64,000 nucleotides of DNA from Torymus aiolomorphi. Its lineage: Eukaryota; Arthropoda; Insecta; Hymenoptera; Torymidae. Below, piece after piece: positions 13,201 to 27,089 of this stretch (positions are counted from its first letter, which is position 1; each line of letters starts with the position of its first letter). A program made the position numbers and the translations under genes. The stretch lies in the NCBI GenBank assembly GCA_036365515.1, contig CM070874.1, positions 95,638,942 to 95,702,941 on the forward strand, given 5' to 3'. The notes beneath the pieces are model-generated. The model was not told the DNA's origin. It did no database searches and worked only from the letters and a program-made list of their open reading frames with translations.

Positions 13201-15870
13201 GAAATGTTACAAACAAGCATTAAAATCTTAAAAAACCCAAAGTCAAGTGGACGAAAGTGTCTCTGCGACTATTACACGTCACCGTCAACAATGGCTTCAG
13301 CTGCAAACCTAAATATATATAGAAAGACGCTCACGCGCGCGTCGAGGCGTGGCGTTCGCAGAGTTGTCAAACTAACTATAAATTTCAGGTTAAAATAACC
13401 AAGCCCATCCCCGGTCTTGCGAAAGTTTCACGCGCGCGTCCGCTGCATTATTAATAACCCGAACAGTCGTAATCCGCGTATACAGGCGTGTGCAGAAACA
13501 GTCCGAAAATGCGGCGTCTCCCTTGTTCGAATTTCCAATTTCTCAGCTCGCTGATCCGGAGCCGCGCAAGGGAAACAGTATCCTCTGTCCGAGAGTTGTT
13601 AACAGAAAGCAAGCAAGCGGGGAGACAAAAAAAGTATATAGTCGCGGCCATCGATTACCCGTCGTCGGACGGCCGCAAACTCTCTCACCTGGATTATATA
13701 TATATAGCGAGAGACGCGATCGCTTATCTTCTCCTCGGCGCACGGCCAGCTCAATCAATTAATATCGCGCGCCGAGATTGACACCGGGCGTGAATTATCG
13801 CGGGGAAGAGGATGAAGAGGGTCGCGCGATTTTTTCTCTCGCCTCTGGCGTCTCGTTTCTCTTGCGCTTCTATTAATAGGCACGCGAGCGAGGCGCTGTG
13901 TGGGAGGGTGCGGGGGTGACGATACGCCTACATTAGGCATGAAAAATCGTACCCGCGTTTCAAGACGATTGTCACCGTAGTGCGCCCCTGTTTGTTCTAT
14001 GATGAGGAGATATAGTGTCGTTGACGCGCGTAAGTGTTGGAAGCCATGCATATATCGACCTGATTAATGAACTGTTTCCTAAGTGTATCATTTGTATCAA
14101 GTATTTCAAAACAATCATTACAAAAATGTTATTAAACAATGAAAAGTTGAACAATTTTTAACGGCATTTTTCCTCGTGATAAGGTGGATTAGCGTTAATC
14201 ACTTTTTCAACATTAAATTCGAACGTGTGTCTGATTAAGTAAAATTCTTCGGAAAACATAGCGCGTGCATGCAAAACGGGTCGTGAAAAATGCTGTCGCT
14301 CATTATTTAATTGAAATATTCAAGTTAATAAATTTATATCCTTGTTTGAATTGCTGAAAAGTTATCGCGAACCGTTAATATACGGTTCATGCACGTAATA
14401 AAAGAACCTGGAAATCTTGAACAGTAAATAGAACAACGTCATATCTTTAATAAACTCTTAACAGTGTACAATTAAAGTTCAATGGTTACTAAATGTTCTT
14501 ATCATTCCAAACAATATATCTCTACGTATGTGATAATACGCTTAATGTGTTTCTTACAAAGTACTTGCGCGTTTTAGTGTCTATTACATAAAGCGAGATT
14601 TGATCATTCAAGGTCTATCGGCCGATTTTAATGGCACTCGCAGAATTGTCTATTTGATTAATGAAACTGTGTAAACTTGAATTAAAAGGCAAGTATCCGT
14701 ACTCTATTATTATATCGCGGAAAAGACGATTGGTTTATGGTACTTACAGGTATCATTGATTCATTAAATGCCGCTCAGAATGTCATCATGCAAATACACC
14801 ATTGTTAAATTTTTTTTGTCACAAGGCCACGGCGACTGTTTATCAAATTTTTACGATTGTCGTTTGCATAATGCGTCATCGCGCGTAAAAAATATTTCGC
14901 GATATTAAATTCCTCAGATGGATAACATTTTTCCGATCCGAATCATTACGCAAAGCAACGTTCCATACTAAGCTATCAATTACAATTATTATGCTGATAA
15001 TGCGAAATTAATATTATGTGTATAGATGCATTATTTTAAAATAATTGAATTGAAATGTCGCCCAACTTTCTTACTATACCAATTGTATTCAGCCCGTATA
15101 ATATAGGAAGAATTTAATTATCTCGATCGATCGTGATTGATGACGTCTCCATTGTATGCGAACGATGAATCATACCATGTAGTTAAAATTTATAAGTGAG
15201 AAATTTAAATCATTATTCGCAGTTACTTGGTAAATCTAACAAGCTGCAAAGCAATTTATAGTTTAGATAATCATTATAAACTTATACAGTGTGTTTCCAC
15301 ACCTACCATCCTCCGTTTTACGACAGCATAATCATCGGAAAGAACCTTGACTAAGCCGACTGATAAAATTTCAAAGAGACCGCCCCGCGATCTCTTCGTT
15401 ATTTTCTCAAACATACCTCAGCGAAGAAGAAAAACAATGCGCAATCGGAAATTTTAAAATAAGAAACGGAGGAATGTTGAGCTCGCGCGCACGGATAATT
15501 GCGTGTTTCTCGTGAAAAGTAATGACGTTAACAACAACAACGGGAACGACACGTGAACCCAGTGCACACTTTTCGAAATTATCGCCTTTTTGTCTGCGCC
15601 AAGTCGAGACACATGCTAGCACGATTGTTGGAACGTCGTCACGCGCAACTGTGCAAATAATACGCAGCTGACGATCGAGTGCACGCGCGCATTTTTCGTG
15701 AAAAGCCGTGGGACATTTGCAAATGTCGTTCGCGGGAAAGCATAGGAAACAGCGGCGAGAAAGTATATAAGGGATCAGAGAAAAATTGCGGCTATCAAGT
15801 ATCCGAAATAAATAAGGCAATAGTTGTTTTTATACACATATTTTATGCTCTATAGTGAGTATTAAAATGG
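10280..15870. other. non-coding AT-rich stretch
   Basis: Mostly AT-rich. (GT)n microsatellite at 12549-12570. CpG-rich patches at 10320-10560, 12245-12500, 13400-13930 and 15480-15780 could be regulatory islands. No coding exon, RNA gene or large inverted repeat was recognised. Confidence 0.5.
12549..12570. repeat. (GT)n microsatellite
   Basis: About eleven GT dinucleotides followed by atatag. Confidence 0.9.
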
Positions 15871-15873
15871 GTC

Positions 15874-16085
15874 TGAAGTTTGCAACGTTGGACTGCAACG
15901 AAATAAAATAAAATAATTCATTTTACTCCAAGTTTATACTAAATTATATTAATTTTACGTGTAGATTTAGTGTTTTATAGTATGAAATAACTTTATAATA
16001 AAGGTTTAGATAAAATTTTCATTGATTAATAACTTTAATCAATCGTAAAAAATTATTTCGTTGCATTCCAACGATGCAAACTTCA
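15874..16085. mobile_element. short MITE with about 32-bp inverted ends
   Basis: The left end TGAAGTTTGCAACGTTGG continues to CTGCAACGAAAT. The right end is its inverted match (ATTTCGTTGCATTCCAACG, then ATGCAAACTTCA). The interior is AT-rich with no coding. Target-site duplication is not obvious. Confidence 0.8.
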
Positions 16086-18942
16086 AATTCATATATTAAA
16101 TACATTATATAATGGAGCATGTTCATCTGTATTATTAGTAAATTGAAAAGAATAACGCATGAAATTACATAACTTTATTTTCATTCATTCGTGTAACTTG
16201 AGAAAAATTTATATTTATTTTTTTCAATTTTATTAACAAGAGAATATTTTACGAAAAAAGTGCGTATAATAAAAAAAAAATTATTCTTCCACTACCAATT
16301 TATTGTAGATGCTCGCGCGAAATCCCTCGCAAAGTAAACTCGAATGCTATTCTAAAACCACGTTTGCAACCCCAAACCGACATCTGCGAAAGGGATCGCA
16401 AATTCTACGTCACCCGTGCGCGTTCGAAAATCCGCATAGGCCATCGTTTTAAAAGAATCCCCTTCGCTCCCGCCTATATATATTCCGTTCCCGTCATTCT
16501 GTGGAAGCTTATCGCGCGCGACGTGTTTTCATTTTGCGGCGCGAAATTTTTCATCTTCCTTCCTCTCGCGGGCGCGAGCGTACTGAGATTACGCGGGGAT
16601 AAAAGCGCGCACGATGAAGAAAATTACTTTCTTCTTTCGGAAAGCCGGATTTTATTAGCGCCGGCGCTAATTTCTGATACGCTGCTGCTTTACTGAGGAA
16701 CAAGTTCTCAGCTGTTTATCCGCGCGGTAAACACGCGGCACAGTGACATTTTCGTTCTCGTAGTAAGCGTGCAATTTTACAAGATAATCTCTTGATCCGT
16801 GATGTAATCATGATGTTTGCTATTCTGCACCTATTCAACTGATTATCTTGTAAGTACTTGATTTTCTTGAAAAATAAAAATATTCTCTTATTAATGGCCT
16901 GTGCGATTTTAATTAAAAAAGCACACAATTTTTTTGTTAATCTATTCAATACTTCAAAGTTCATAGCAGATTTTCCTTCTTGTCGATTCATATTACGATA
17001 TTTTTCATATATTAATAACTCATGCGTCGATTTGACTGGATCGACTAGCCTTTCATACAATCAGTTATCAAAGGAATATTGAGCGCGTGCACGATAAAGA
17101 GCAGTCTCTTTGAACCGCGAGTGCGCGAATGTAATTGGTACGAATCTCCCGCTTTTTTTCACCGTCGGTTTTTCATCAGAAATGCGCTCTCCCTGTTTTT
17201 TCTCTCGACGGAAATTTTAGAGTTTGAATGGACGCCGGCAACGTGGATCCGACCTTTTAAAATCCTCGCTGTAGCTTCCGCTTTCATTCGACAATTTTTT
17301 TTGCAGCAATTCGAGTTAAAAAAAGTGAGGAAAAGAGAAACTGGAATAAGGGGCAACTGCTCTTGAAACCTAATGTTTTCTTTTGACGTTTATGAAAGTG
17401 TTCGTCGTTTGGCTTTTCCGTCTCATGAACGTGAACTGATCTAGTTTTCCGAAAATAAAATAAGATGGAAATGTAATGCTGTTCTCGGTATTTTGCTTTC
17501 TGTTGAGTCTGCGTTTCACAAAGCTCTTTTCTATCGCTTTATTTTTACTGTGGAAATTTATTATAATATGCGAATAGTTTTTGCTTTTTTAATTTAAAAA
17601 ATGTCAGCGTAAGAAAACCTGACTTGTTCTATACCGCTTATATTGTTGCAAAACGAGGTCGCGAAACAAACTTAATTACAAACGGTATAGTTTCCTTCTC
17701 TTTTTCGCTTTCATTAAAATATTCAAACACTCTTTCGAATCGATAATAATTCTGGACGGCCACACGTCTTATTTGTTCGCGTCAGCACGAAAGCCGTCCT
17801 GTCCGTCGTAATTAGCGCTCGTAGCTGCCTAGCTCGCGGTCTTGCTTTTCGACAGAAATAAACAAGTCCATTAACACTCCTGACAGGCCGGCACGTATGA
17901 AGAAAAAACAACAATATCTCGCACTCGTAAAAACAAGGAATGTGCAGAGAGAGGAAAAACGCGAGAAAAAGGGAGAATCATAAGCGAATAATTCGCACCG
18001 AGATAAAGTATTAATGCAAAAGTATATATTAATTACATGAATTCAAATGTATTTTAAATACTGAAACAGACGTTTGATTGACAAAGGCTAAAAAATTATA
18101 TTTTTTATTTTGATTGACATATGTCAAATATTAAATATATATAACAAATTATACAATGCAACATAAACAAGAAGTAAATCTTTTTTAAAAGTATTATATC
18201 ATTTAATTAAAAATGCAAATCATATTATACTTGCTTTTGCAAAGATTATTGTTTTAATATAACATATTAAATTTAATATAACTAAAGAACTAAATTTAAA
18301 AATTTTATTTTAATAACAGAAAAGTTTCTTTTGTAAAAAAGAAATTTTTTCCTAACTTACATACCTTTTAGGTTAAAAGAATTTTTCTGCGAATTGAAAA
18401 TTTAATTAAAATTTTTCTATATTCATACTTATCTTAATAATTTTACACTAAAAATTTAATACATATTTTATCAATAATTAGACAAAAAATTTTCAGTAAA
18501 AACCAATATTCTTTAATTAATTACAGAATTTTTATTAAAATATTGTATCTTGAAAGAAATGATATCAAAGAATTTTAAAAGTACGTTGGATTTTTAACGC
18601 ATCATTATTTTGTCTGGGTGTAAAACAAAAACATATTAAAGTTATTGTTAGTACTGTCTAAAGAACTTTATATTGCATTCGTGTTTCAAATGATTATCAA
18701 ATGATGTAAATATAGTGAAAATATTAAGATTACAGTAACAGCGGATGAAGCCAATCAATCAAATAATCATTACCTATTTATCGGAGCGATCATTTTAATG
18801 GTAATAACTTCATAAGTTTGCTGAAATACTTACAAATCCCATCGTCGCTTCACCAAATCACAAACGTTTCTAGGAACCTGCGTAAGCAACTTTTTACCAG
18901 CTTTCCGAGCAAATATGAATTACAATTTTCATTCTATCTCGT
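16086..18942. other. non-coding AT-rich stretch
   Basis: Contains a CpG-rich patch at 16300-16740. 18000-18600 is extremely AT-rich. Nothing coding recognised. Confidence 0.5.
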
Positions 18943-19875
18943 CCCACATAGCACGTTACGTTTTTGAAACGTTTTTGAAACGTTTCTTTAGGAACTTATA
19001 AACGTTTCCCTAAAAATATAGAAACGTAACAGAAACGTAGAAATGTCCTAAATCTGAAAAAATTTTTATGAAAATCGTAAACGTGTTTAAATCGTCTCAG
19101 AAACGTTTCTGAAACGTTTCTGAAACAAAACTCACGTTTGTACAAAGTTTTGGAAACGTCTCTGAAATGTAAATAATCGATTCGACAAAAAACTTACTGG
19201 ACAATTATTCACGTTCCAGATTCGTCCCAGCGACGTTTCTGATTGGGCCGGAAACGTTTCTATGCCGTTTCAGAAGTGCAAGGTTACGTTGTAAGAACGT
19301 CTTAGAAACGTTTGTGAACCATATACAAAACCTTAAGATTGTAAAGTATTCGATACCCGACCCGCCGATAGATGGCGTAGTTCAGTCCATAAAAGAAAAG
19401 ATATTTCTAGGATATATAAGGAACGTCTACTCTAGCAAAGCGTACCGAATACTGTTTGAAGTAATATCAGTGTTAATAACTGATAATGTAAATTATTTTA
19501 ATTTCGTTGTAGAAACGTTTCTCAAACGTTTCATGCTGTTTTAGAAACGTTTCAGAAACTTTTTTGAAACGTTTCCAATTAGTTTTGTAAACATTTTTGA
19601 GACGAATCTGGAACGTGAATAATTGTCCAGTAAGTTTTTTGTCGAATCGATTATGTACGTTTCAGAAACGTTTCCAAAACTTTGTATAAACGTTAGAGTT
19701 CTGTTTCAGAAACGTTTCTGAGACGATTTAAACACGTTTATGATTTTTATAAATTTTTTTTTATATTTAGGACATTTCTACGTTTCTGAAACGTTTCTGT
19801 TACGTTTCTATATTTTTAGGGAAACGTTTGTAGGTTCCTAAAGAAACGTTTCAAAAACGTAACGTGCTATGTGGG
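18943..19875. mobile_element. 933-bp foldback element built of GAAACGTTTC units
   Basis: Ends CCCACATAGCACGTTACG and the inverted CGTAACGTGCTATGTGGG. Both arms, about 300 bp each, match in reverse complement, including cacgttccagattcgtc on the left and gacgaatctggaacgtg on the right. The arms are packed with many copies of the palindromic 10-mer gaaacgtttc and close variants. The central 200 bp or so is unique and holds a 76-codon open frame at 19314-19544 with no recognised domain. No transposase. No clear target-site duplication. Confidence 0.92.
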
Positions 19876-22800
19876 GTGCGCCTCTATATTTCCCCGCGGC
19901 CCAAAGAACTTAATTAAGATCCCGCGACTAGGCGCGCAAAAGTTGTAACGGCAAGATAAAGAATAAACGCGGAAATTTCAGCCCTTTGTGCTCGTACACG
20001 GAGTCGAATTTCGTATAAATCGCCTGTCAATGTGATCACCTACGTCATTGCTTGCGTGCGCGCGCACGCAGGCGTCACGCAATTTCCTGCACGTCGTGAT
20101 ATACTAATAATCGTCGCGTCGCAGTTTCTCTCTTTCTCTCGCGCAGAGCTAATTAAACGAAACGAAGAGGAGCAGACACAATCGTCGAGCGAGGAAGTTT
20201 AATTCCGCTGATACTGCTGTATCTTGCTCTCGAGTTAAACGGCCATTCGCGCTCGCGCGCGTTCAAAATTTCGTCGCTATCTTTTTACAGCTCCGGACGG
20301 CGTCGAAGGATGCGCAAAAGCCCGATTTTCCCTACCCTTTTCGCATAAGCTCATCCTCAGGCACGCGAACGAATCACCTCCCTCGTGTAAAGTCCAGTTT
20401 AACATATCCCATGGCTGACTGTCGGGTAGGTCTTGATTTAGGAAGTGCGTGCGATGTGGGGTTAAGTCGCTTTATGAGGTGGGAAAATGGTGCGAGCCCT
20501 GCGGCCCAAAAATAAAGCGCCCGAGTAATTCGTGGGATGAGGGTCGGATTTGTGGGAGAGAGATGGCATGCGCGCAGGAAGTTTGGCCAGTTATATGGAG
20601 TGGGGACCAGATGAGTTGTTGACTTTTGTTTACTATCGTGTGCGCCGAGAGTTGCTCATATATAATTTTAGGCCTGTCTTAAAGTACTGGATAAATATTA
20701 AAAGTTGATTTAAAGGCTGGATAAAGTTCGAATGTGTTTATTGAAATGTTTATCCATATGTTTGGGTTCACTGAAAATAAAATATATAATATTGTATTGT
20801 ATCGATTGTCTTTTTTATTTGGAACACGTGAAATTTGATTCACTTTCAGAACGGCTCGGTTACTATGTTTTTATAAATATAACTTTTCGAACAAACAGAA
20901 AAAATGTGAACGAAAATCCGTTGCTAAATAATTCTAACCCAATTCAGTTATCACGACTTTTATTTGTAATTATGCCTTGAGTCAGAAGGCACTTTTCCCA
21001 CGATTGTATAGCGTTCAAATGGCGAACGCCGAAAGTTTCCGGAAAAAGGTAAACAGGCGGTCCTCGTATTCTCGCGCGCGAGTATAAAACTAAGTTTTAC
21101 GTGCCCATCGTGCCTGGCGGCGCGCGCATATAACAAAGTAACAAAACTTTCCCTGCAATCCACCTGCGCCTTCTTTGCCTCGTAAAAATCCTCGTCTCTT
21201 TCTACCCTTTGCCGAGTCATCGAGAGGAGCAAACCGAGTGAAAGGAGGTCGAGGGACGCTCCACGCGCAGCGAGATGAAACTATCCGCGCATTATTCGCG
21301 CGAGCTATGAGGGCAATCGACGCGTGTTTTAACGCTTTGGAAGAGAAACGAATGATGATGGTTATTCGATATTGGCAGGCGAATTCGTTTGCGGATATGA
21401 GAAACGGCCGGCCCAAAGGCCGCTAAGGGATATTTATGGGTGGGCGTGGAAAAAGTGAGCGGTTGAGATAAAAGCCGACCGTGCGGAACCGATATCGCGA
21501 AGGGATCCTTTCTCTTTGCTCGCTTTTAATTCTCGCTTTTTATCGTGTCCCTATACACGTGGATACTTTGATACTCAAATTAAATGAAAATTAGAGATTT
21601 TAATTTGACTTTCATTCAGCCTTGTTGTGAGGGCAAAAGTGAAAAATCAAAGTATCAGTTTTCCGACTTTGTGACTTTGTTTTGTGTATTTGGAAAGACG
21701 GATTCCGGTCTGTTTATTTTTCTGTACCGTTCAATACTCCACGCGGGAAGCGGATTTTAATTGGAAAAGTTTTTCTCGTTTGCTGTCAATAACTCTTTCA
21801 AACGATTTCGTACAAAAAGTCATTTAAACTGAATTTTATTTCAAAATCATGAATACTGACTGTCCCTATAAATTTTTTATATTTTTACGTGAGCATAATA
21901 CTAAAATAGAATATTGTAATGTAAAGTCATTTAATAATAATAATAATAATACAGCATTTTTTGCAAGCTACCCGCCTAAAGCTGAGTAGCCGCATCGAAT
22001 AATTCGTCACAAAACCATCCTGCAGCCGAAAAATGCTTCGCCACTAAGTCCCGTAATCCGACCTATAAACCCTTGATAAGCCAAGCCCTATCCCTCACAC
22101 ACACCCACACTCGACGGCAATAAAATAAACGAGGCTGACGTCAGGCAAACGTCAGGAATCGAAACTTGGCGAGTGAACGCTCCTCTACTGGAGATCCAGC
22201 GGAAAAAGGCTCCTGTATATTAATTAAAAGGGCTACGCGCAACTGAGCTTTCAAAAGCACGTATCTCTTGCCCTCACTTGCTTGCCCCTATAATCAATCT
22301 GCAAATGAGAATCGGTGGGATGAAAAAAACATAGGTGAGAGCGCGCTCTGCTGGCACGTACGCATACGAACGTGCGCGAACGCGAGAGGGCAAATGCGAC
22401 TGACTCTTCTTGCCCTGATTTCACAGTCCCTGCGCCTCGGAGCGGGCGCTCGTCGAGTTTAAATGATAGATCGCGCGTTACTCGCCCTCGGGATGAGCGG
22501 CGCTGAGACGTGGCAATCTTTTGAATAGTTCAGCGCGGATCGCCCAGGGGGCAAAAGGTGTTGGGATATGGCGAAGTAGTGCGGGAATGTGGGATGGGAG
22601 AACAAAAAATGGAGAGGGCGTCGAGATGGATTTAATGTAGATGCTGAATTATGCAATACAAGGGGGTAGATCAGGAGAGCGTTATTCTCGAAATTGTGTT
22701 TCTTCGCGCTTTGTCTCTGCAAAATAAATGGCCAACGTTAATGATGAACATTGTGTTCGTGATTAATGGGAAACTTACTGATCAACGTCTTAATTTCGTT

Positions 22801-24162
22801 TCTCACAAATACATTGTTTTTTGCGGATTCACCTTAATTTTTGTTTTTCTAGAAGTATGGAATCTTATTACAACCCATAAATACAAAGCTTTCTCTTTGA
22901 GAAAACAATGTCAGCAACTCGAAAGTTTCTTACTTTCGAATGAAATATCGATTCGAAATTGCAGGTTATTCCTTTAATTCTAATTTACATTTCATTTATC
23001 GCTCGGATAGATTTTTCTCTGCGTACTGATCTGTTCAATTACAAAGAAAATAGAAGTTGCTTTAACGAGTCGTATCGAACGAATTGAACTGGAATAAATC
23101 GGTCTTCTCATGCTTAAAAATTTACCTTTCCAGTAGCATTGCCAAATACGAAATAATTTTTTCGCCGTAAAGAACTTGCGTACCGCTAAATACTCAGTGT
23201 AGTAACAAACGTGTACAACGCTGTGATCATAAAACAAATATATTTTCCCTCAGTCAAGCAAGCCATTTTTCCCAACAAAGAAAAGCACAAATCATCGAAA
23301 TCTTCTCCCTTTCACGACTACCTTCGTAAATCGCCACACAATCGACTCCCGAACGCCCGGCAAACACGAACCTCGCATTCTCGATTCGTCGATTCCACAA
23401 CGGATATTATCTGTCATAAAAATACACTGTGTGCTGTATCGAGCAGCCATCGTCTTTCCTCTCGCAGGGAGACGTAAACTCACGTCCTACTGTAAAAATT
23501 ACAATATTCGCCTCGGGCTGGGGAGGAAAGTCGGAAAGCCGGAAAGTAGAAGAGCAGCGGAAAAGCGCTCATGATCGGTCAATAGAAAAGCGAGGAAGAA
23601 GGGAAAGAACGGGAGCGCGCTCAGTCGAGGGTGAAAATTGAGCGCTCGAGGGTCTCCGCTGACCGAGGAGGAAAAAGTGGGGTAGGCCGATAAGGGAGAA
23701 ATTCGACACACCCAACGCACGCACGCGCGCATGGGGTTCGTTTATTTGGAAGGTCGAATAAAAAAATCGGGGCTTATTGAAGGCTGGTCTACCTAAGGTT
23801 TCGACCTACTGTGTTGACTGAGAAGAAAGGGAAAAACATCTCGCGATGCAAGTGCGCCTCATATCCGCTTCCCTCTGGCGCCTTATCGCTGACAGGGCCG
23901 AGTCTTATCGCACGCAAATCCTCTCTGTATCAACTATAGGCTCACGCGTTTCTTTATTAACGCCGCTGATGATAGAGCGCCTGCTGGTAAACACGAGCCT
24001 CGCTTCAGCGCGCACATCGTATCGATCTCAGATAAATTATGATTGCTATACTCTTTGAAAAATTGTTTTTAGTATTTATTTAGTCCAAGTTTATCTATAT
24101 AATTTACTTGATTTTTTCATATTTTCCTTGAATTTTCTTTCTGGTACAAGTTAGTATAATAG
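19876..24162. other. non-coding; several CpG-rich patches
   Basis: CpG-rich patches at 19890-20350, 21000-21500, 22250-22500 and 23280-23950 alternate with AT-rich sequence. (AAT)n run near 21935-21950. None of the open frames looks like a protein. Could contain enhancers or untranslated exons. Confidence 0.45.
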
Positions 24163-24443
24163 CCCACGTAAAAAATGTTATAAAAGTTATATCAAATTTT
24201 TATAAAGAAATTGTTATATACAAATAATATATAAACTTTATAAAAACTATATAGAGTTGACAAGAGGAAGGTAATTTTTGTTGTAATTAAGGTAATTAAA
24301 AAATAAATTACCTTAATTAGAACAAAAATTATCTTCCTCTTGCCAACTCTATATGGTTTCTATAAAGTTTATATATTATTTATTCTTATTATTTATTCTT
24401 TGTAAAAATTTTATATAACTTTTATAAAATTTTTTTACGTAGG
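24163..24443. mobile_element. 281-bp palindromic MITE
   Basis: Left end CCCACGTAAAAAATGTTATA, right end the inverted TTTTTTTACGTAGG. The two halves are near-complete reverse complements (tataaaagttatat, gttgacaagaggaaggtaat against their inverted copies) around 24295. The transcript would fold into one long hairpin. AT-rich, no coding. Confidence 0.9.
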
Positions 24444-27089
24444 AGGTAAAACGGTATAACAGTTTCCATGTGATATATTGTTGAATTTAATGATAACGAG
24501 TTTTTACATTTCCGAATGTTTTTAAACACCAAACAAGATATATATTAGTTGCAGTAATAATAACTATATAAATGTCGTCCTTATTTAGACAAGTTAAATA
24601 AAATCCATAACGATTGAAGTCATAAAAAATGTTTTCCTTCCACTAATTAGGTAGGTACGAGAAGTTAGAAACGATCAAAATTAATAAACGTCATTGAGAT
24701 CATCGCACACGTCGTAATTGCCGCTTTCCATCGCAACTCGAGAGCATTGTCTATCGGTTTCCGAGCGACTGCTGTTTCTCGCTCCTCATTGTGCGCCTCT
24801 TGGCGCGTCGCTCTAGCGCTTTGAGTCTTATGCACGGGTGTGCGCCGCAGACCATCGAGGTAATTATTCGCGCACAACGCCCGCAATTATATGACACTCG
24901 TGACGCGCGTATGTACGGGCACTAACGATTCCTCGAGCCTTTACACATTCAGAGGCCTTTGGCAGGCTCGCGTGACGCGTCGAGTAGGCGGCTCTCTTCC
25001 TCTCTATCTATGGATAATATCGTACGAAAAGCAATTGACGTCGGACAAGACCGACCCGGCACTTTTTTCGCTCTCGCTTTCGTGATGAAACGGCGCGCGT
25101 AGAGGCTTTCTGCGTGTATAAGAGTAAGAGCGAGCAGATGCCTTTGGTTTGATATTGATTCAAGGAGATGAAGTGAAATCATTTTTTTTTTGTCTGGATT
25201 TGAGCTCTTTTTTAGAAAGTCAAAGCATATCAGCATTGACTTTAACTAGTAAATAAAGACTTTAATAAAATAAACGCGGTGTCTAACCAAATATTTTATT
25301 CATAAACCATGAATGTGTTATTTTAGAAATCATAACAATTTAAACTAGATTCACTCGGTAAACATACATTATTATGGTAAAATTTTTGTAATCACCTTTT
25401 CGAAAAAAGTTCTGATTTGAAATACCTCAGTATTATTTCTCTTTATATTGCTTTGAATATAAATTAGTTCTTTCCCCAGCTAAAGTAGTTTACGATGTTT
25501 CATTGTAATTTCTGAAATGGCGCAGTTTTATTTTTGAATTTATGAAACATCATTATGTATTCAATTATAAGTTGGCGTGCTTTATGCGCATCATAAAAAT
25601 CATTGTAAAAGTCGAAAACGAGTTTTGCGACAAAGCTTGTCCCCCGCGAATATTTACGACAGTCTACAAAACTTACAGGGCAAATAAAAATTTTTGTTTG
25701 ATTCATCTAACTCGATCTTTCTTATTTGTAGTCAACATTTTTTTAGTTATTTTCAGTTAATAGTACAAATGTTTCATTAAATTTATTTGAAATGTACCCG
25801 ACCACTTTTTGCACTACCTTTCGTTATTTTAATTGCGTCAAACGTTTCGGTAAACTCAATGTCTCCTCTTTCTGGATCACAAATATTGATATTCAGTATA
25901 AATGCAAACGTTTAAATAAACATATCCTGCAGAAAAATTTTCCTAATTGGATTCCACTCTCATAAATCTCTTTTGTTATCCCGACACCGGATTATAAAGC
26001 AATTTGCATTGGAGGGGAATGGCGTACCTGTCAAGACCCTCAAAATTCGCAAGAGATGCGAAACAAAGCTTCTCGGCTTCGTGCGTCACGTATACCTCAC
26101 GAAAGCGTTGCGCAATCGATTATCCCGATGACGACGAAAAGTACGCGCGCGTGTGAAAGGAGTAATCGCGCTTGGCGTTGACGTAACCATTTATTCATCT
26201 TGAAATTGATTTTGCCGCCCCTTTCTCTAAAACTTGCGCGAGAGCAAAAAATCGATTAAACCTGCTGTGAGGTATACATTCTGTAATTTGTGTGGCTTTG
26301 ATAAACTTTGTCGGCAATGAACTCGTAGTGCTGAACGATTTATACGTACATTCTAATATTCTTCTACATAACGTGCCATCTAGTAGATGATTTTCAGAAT
26401 GGTTTGTGAACATAATAAATATACAAATGAAAAAATTGAATTCCCAAACTTACGCAAGTCAATGTTATTATCATTATTCCAAATTATGTGGCGTTCGTAT
26501 TTATTCTTTAATTACCAAACTCACTTTTCTAAATAGACAAGAATTTATCGTGTCCGAATGAATCGACGAGTTTTAGACACCACACCTACGCAATCGACAT
26601 GATTTTTCTCTTTTTCTCGCCTGATGAAAAAGGGGAAGTCAATGTTAATAATGGTAGGAAAAACTCATCTCTATAGAAAGGCCAAACTCATCGTTACAGT
26701 CATTATGAACTAATTTTTTTGTTATCCATGTCAAAAACCATCTAGCGATAGATGTACCGCAATAACTTGTAGCAAATAACGCTCATCAATCAGTTTCTTC
26801 AATTAGACGTCGAAAAACGGGGGTGACCAAAGAGAGAAACTAAAGCAACCTCACTTGGTACAAGCAATGAATTGCAAATTCAGACAACCAGCAGTCTCCC
26901 TTAAGCCTCCTTAAGCCTCCCGTTGATCGAGTGCACATTTCGCGTTCGCGCGCGCGCAAAAAGAAATCGACATCGCGAGCCCGCCTCATTAGCAACGCAG
27001 CAGCAGCAGCGGCAGCCGCCACTCGAGAGTTGTCGTCGGCTCGCAGCGCCACTCGCACAGCGATCGCCAAGCGTTAATTACCTTTCCAG
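24444..27089. other. non-coding DNA upstream of the long dunce exon
   Basis: AT-rich with CpG-rich patches at 24720-25110 and 26930-27080. The last patch, with CAG-rich sequence at 26996-27012, leads into the acceptor ending at 27089. If the dunce exon is a first exon, 26900-27290 would be its promoter and 5' UTR. If internal, this is intron. Confidence 0.45.
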
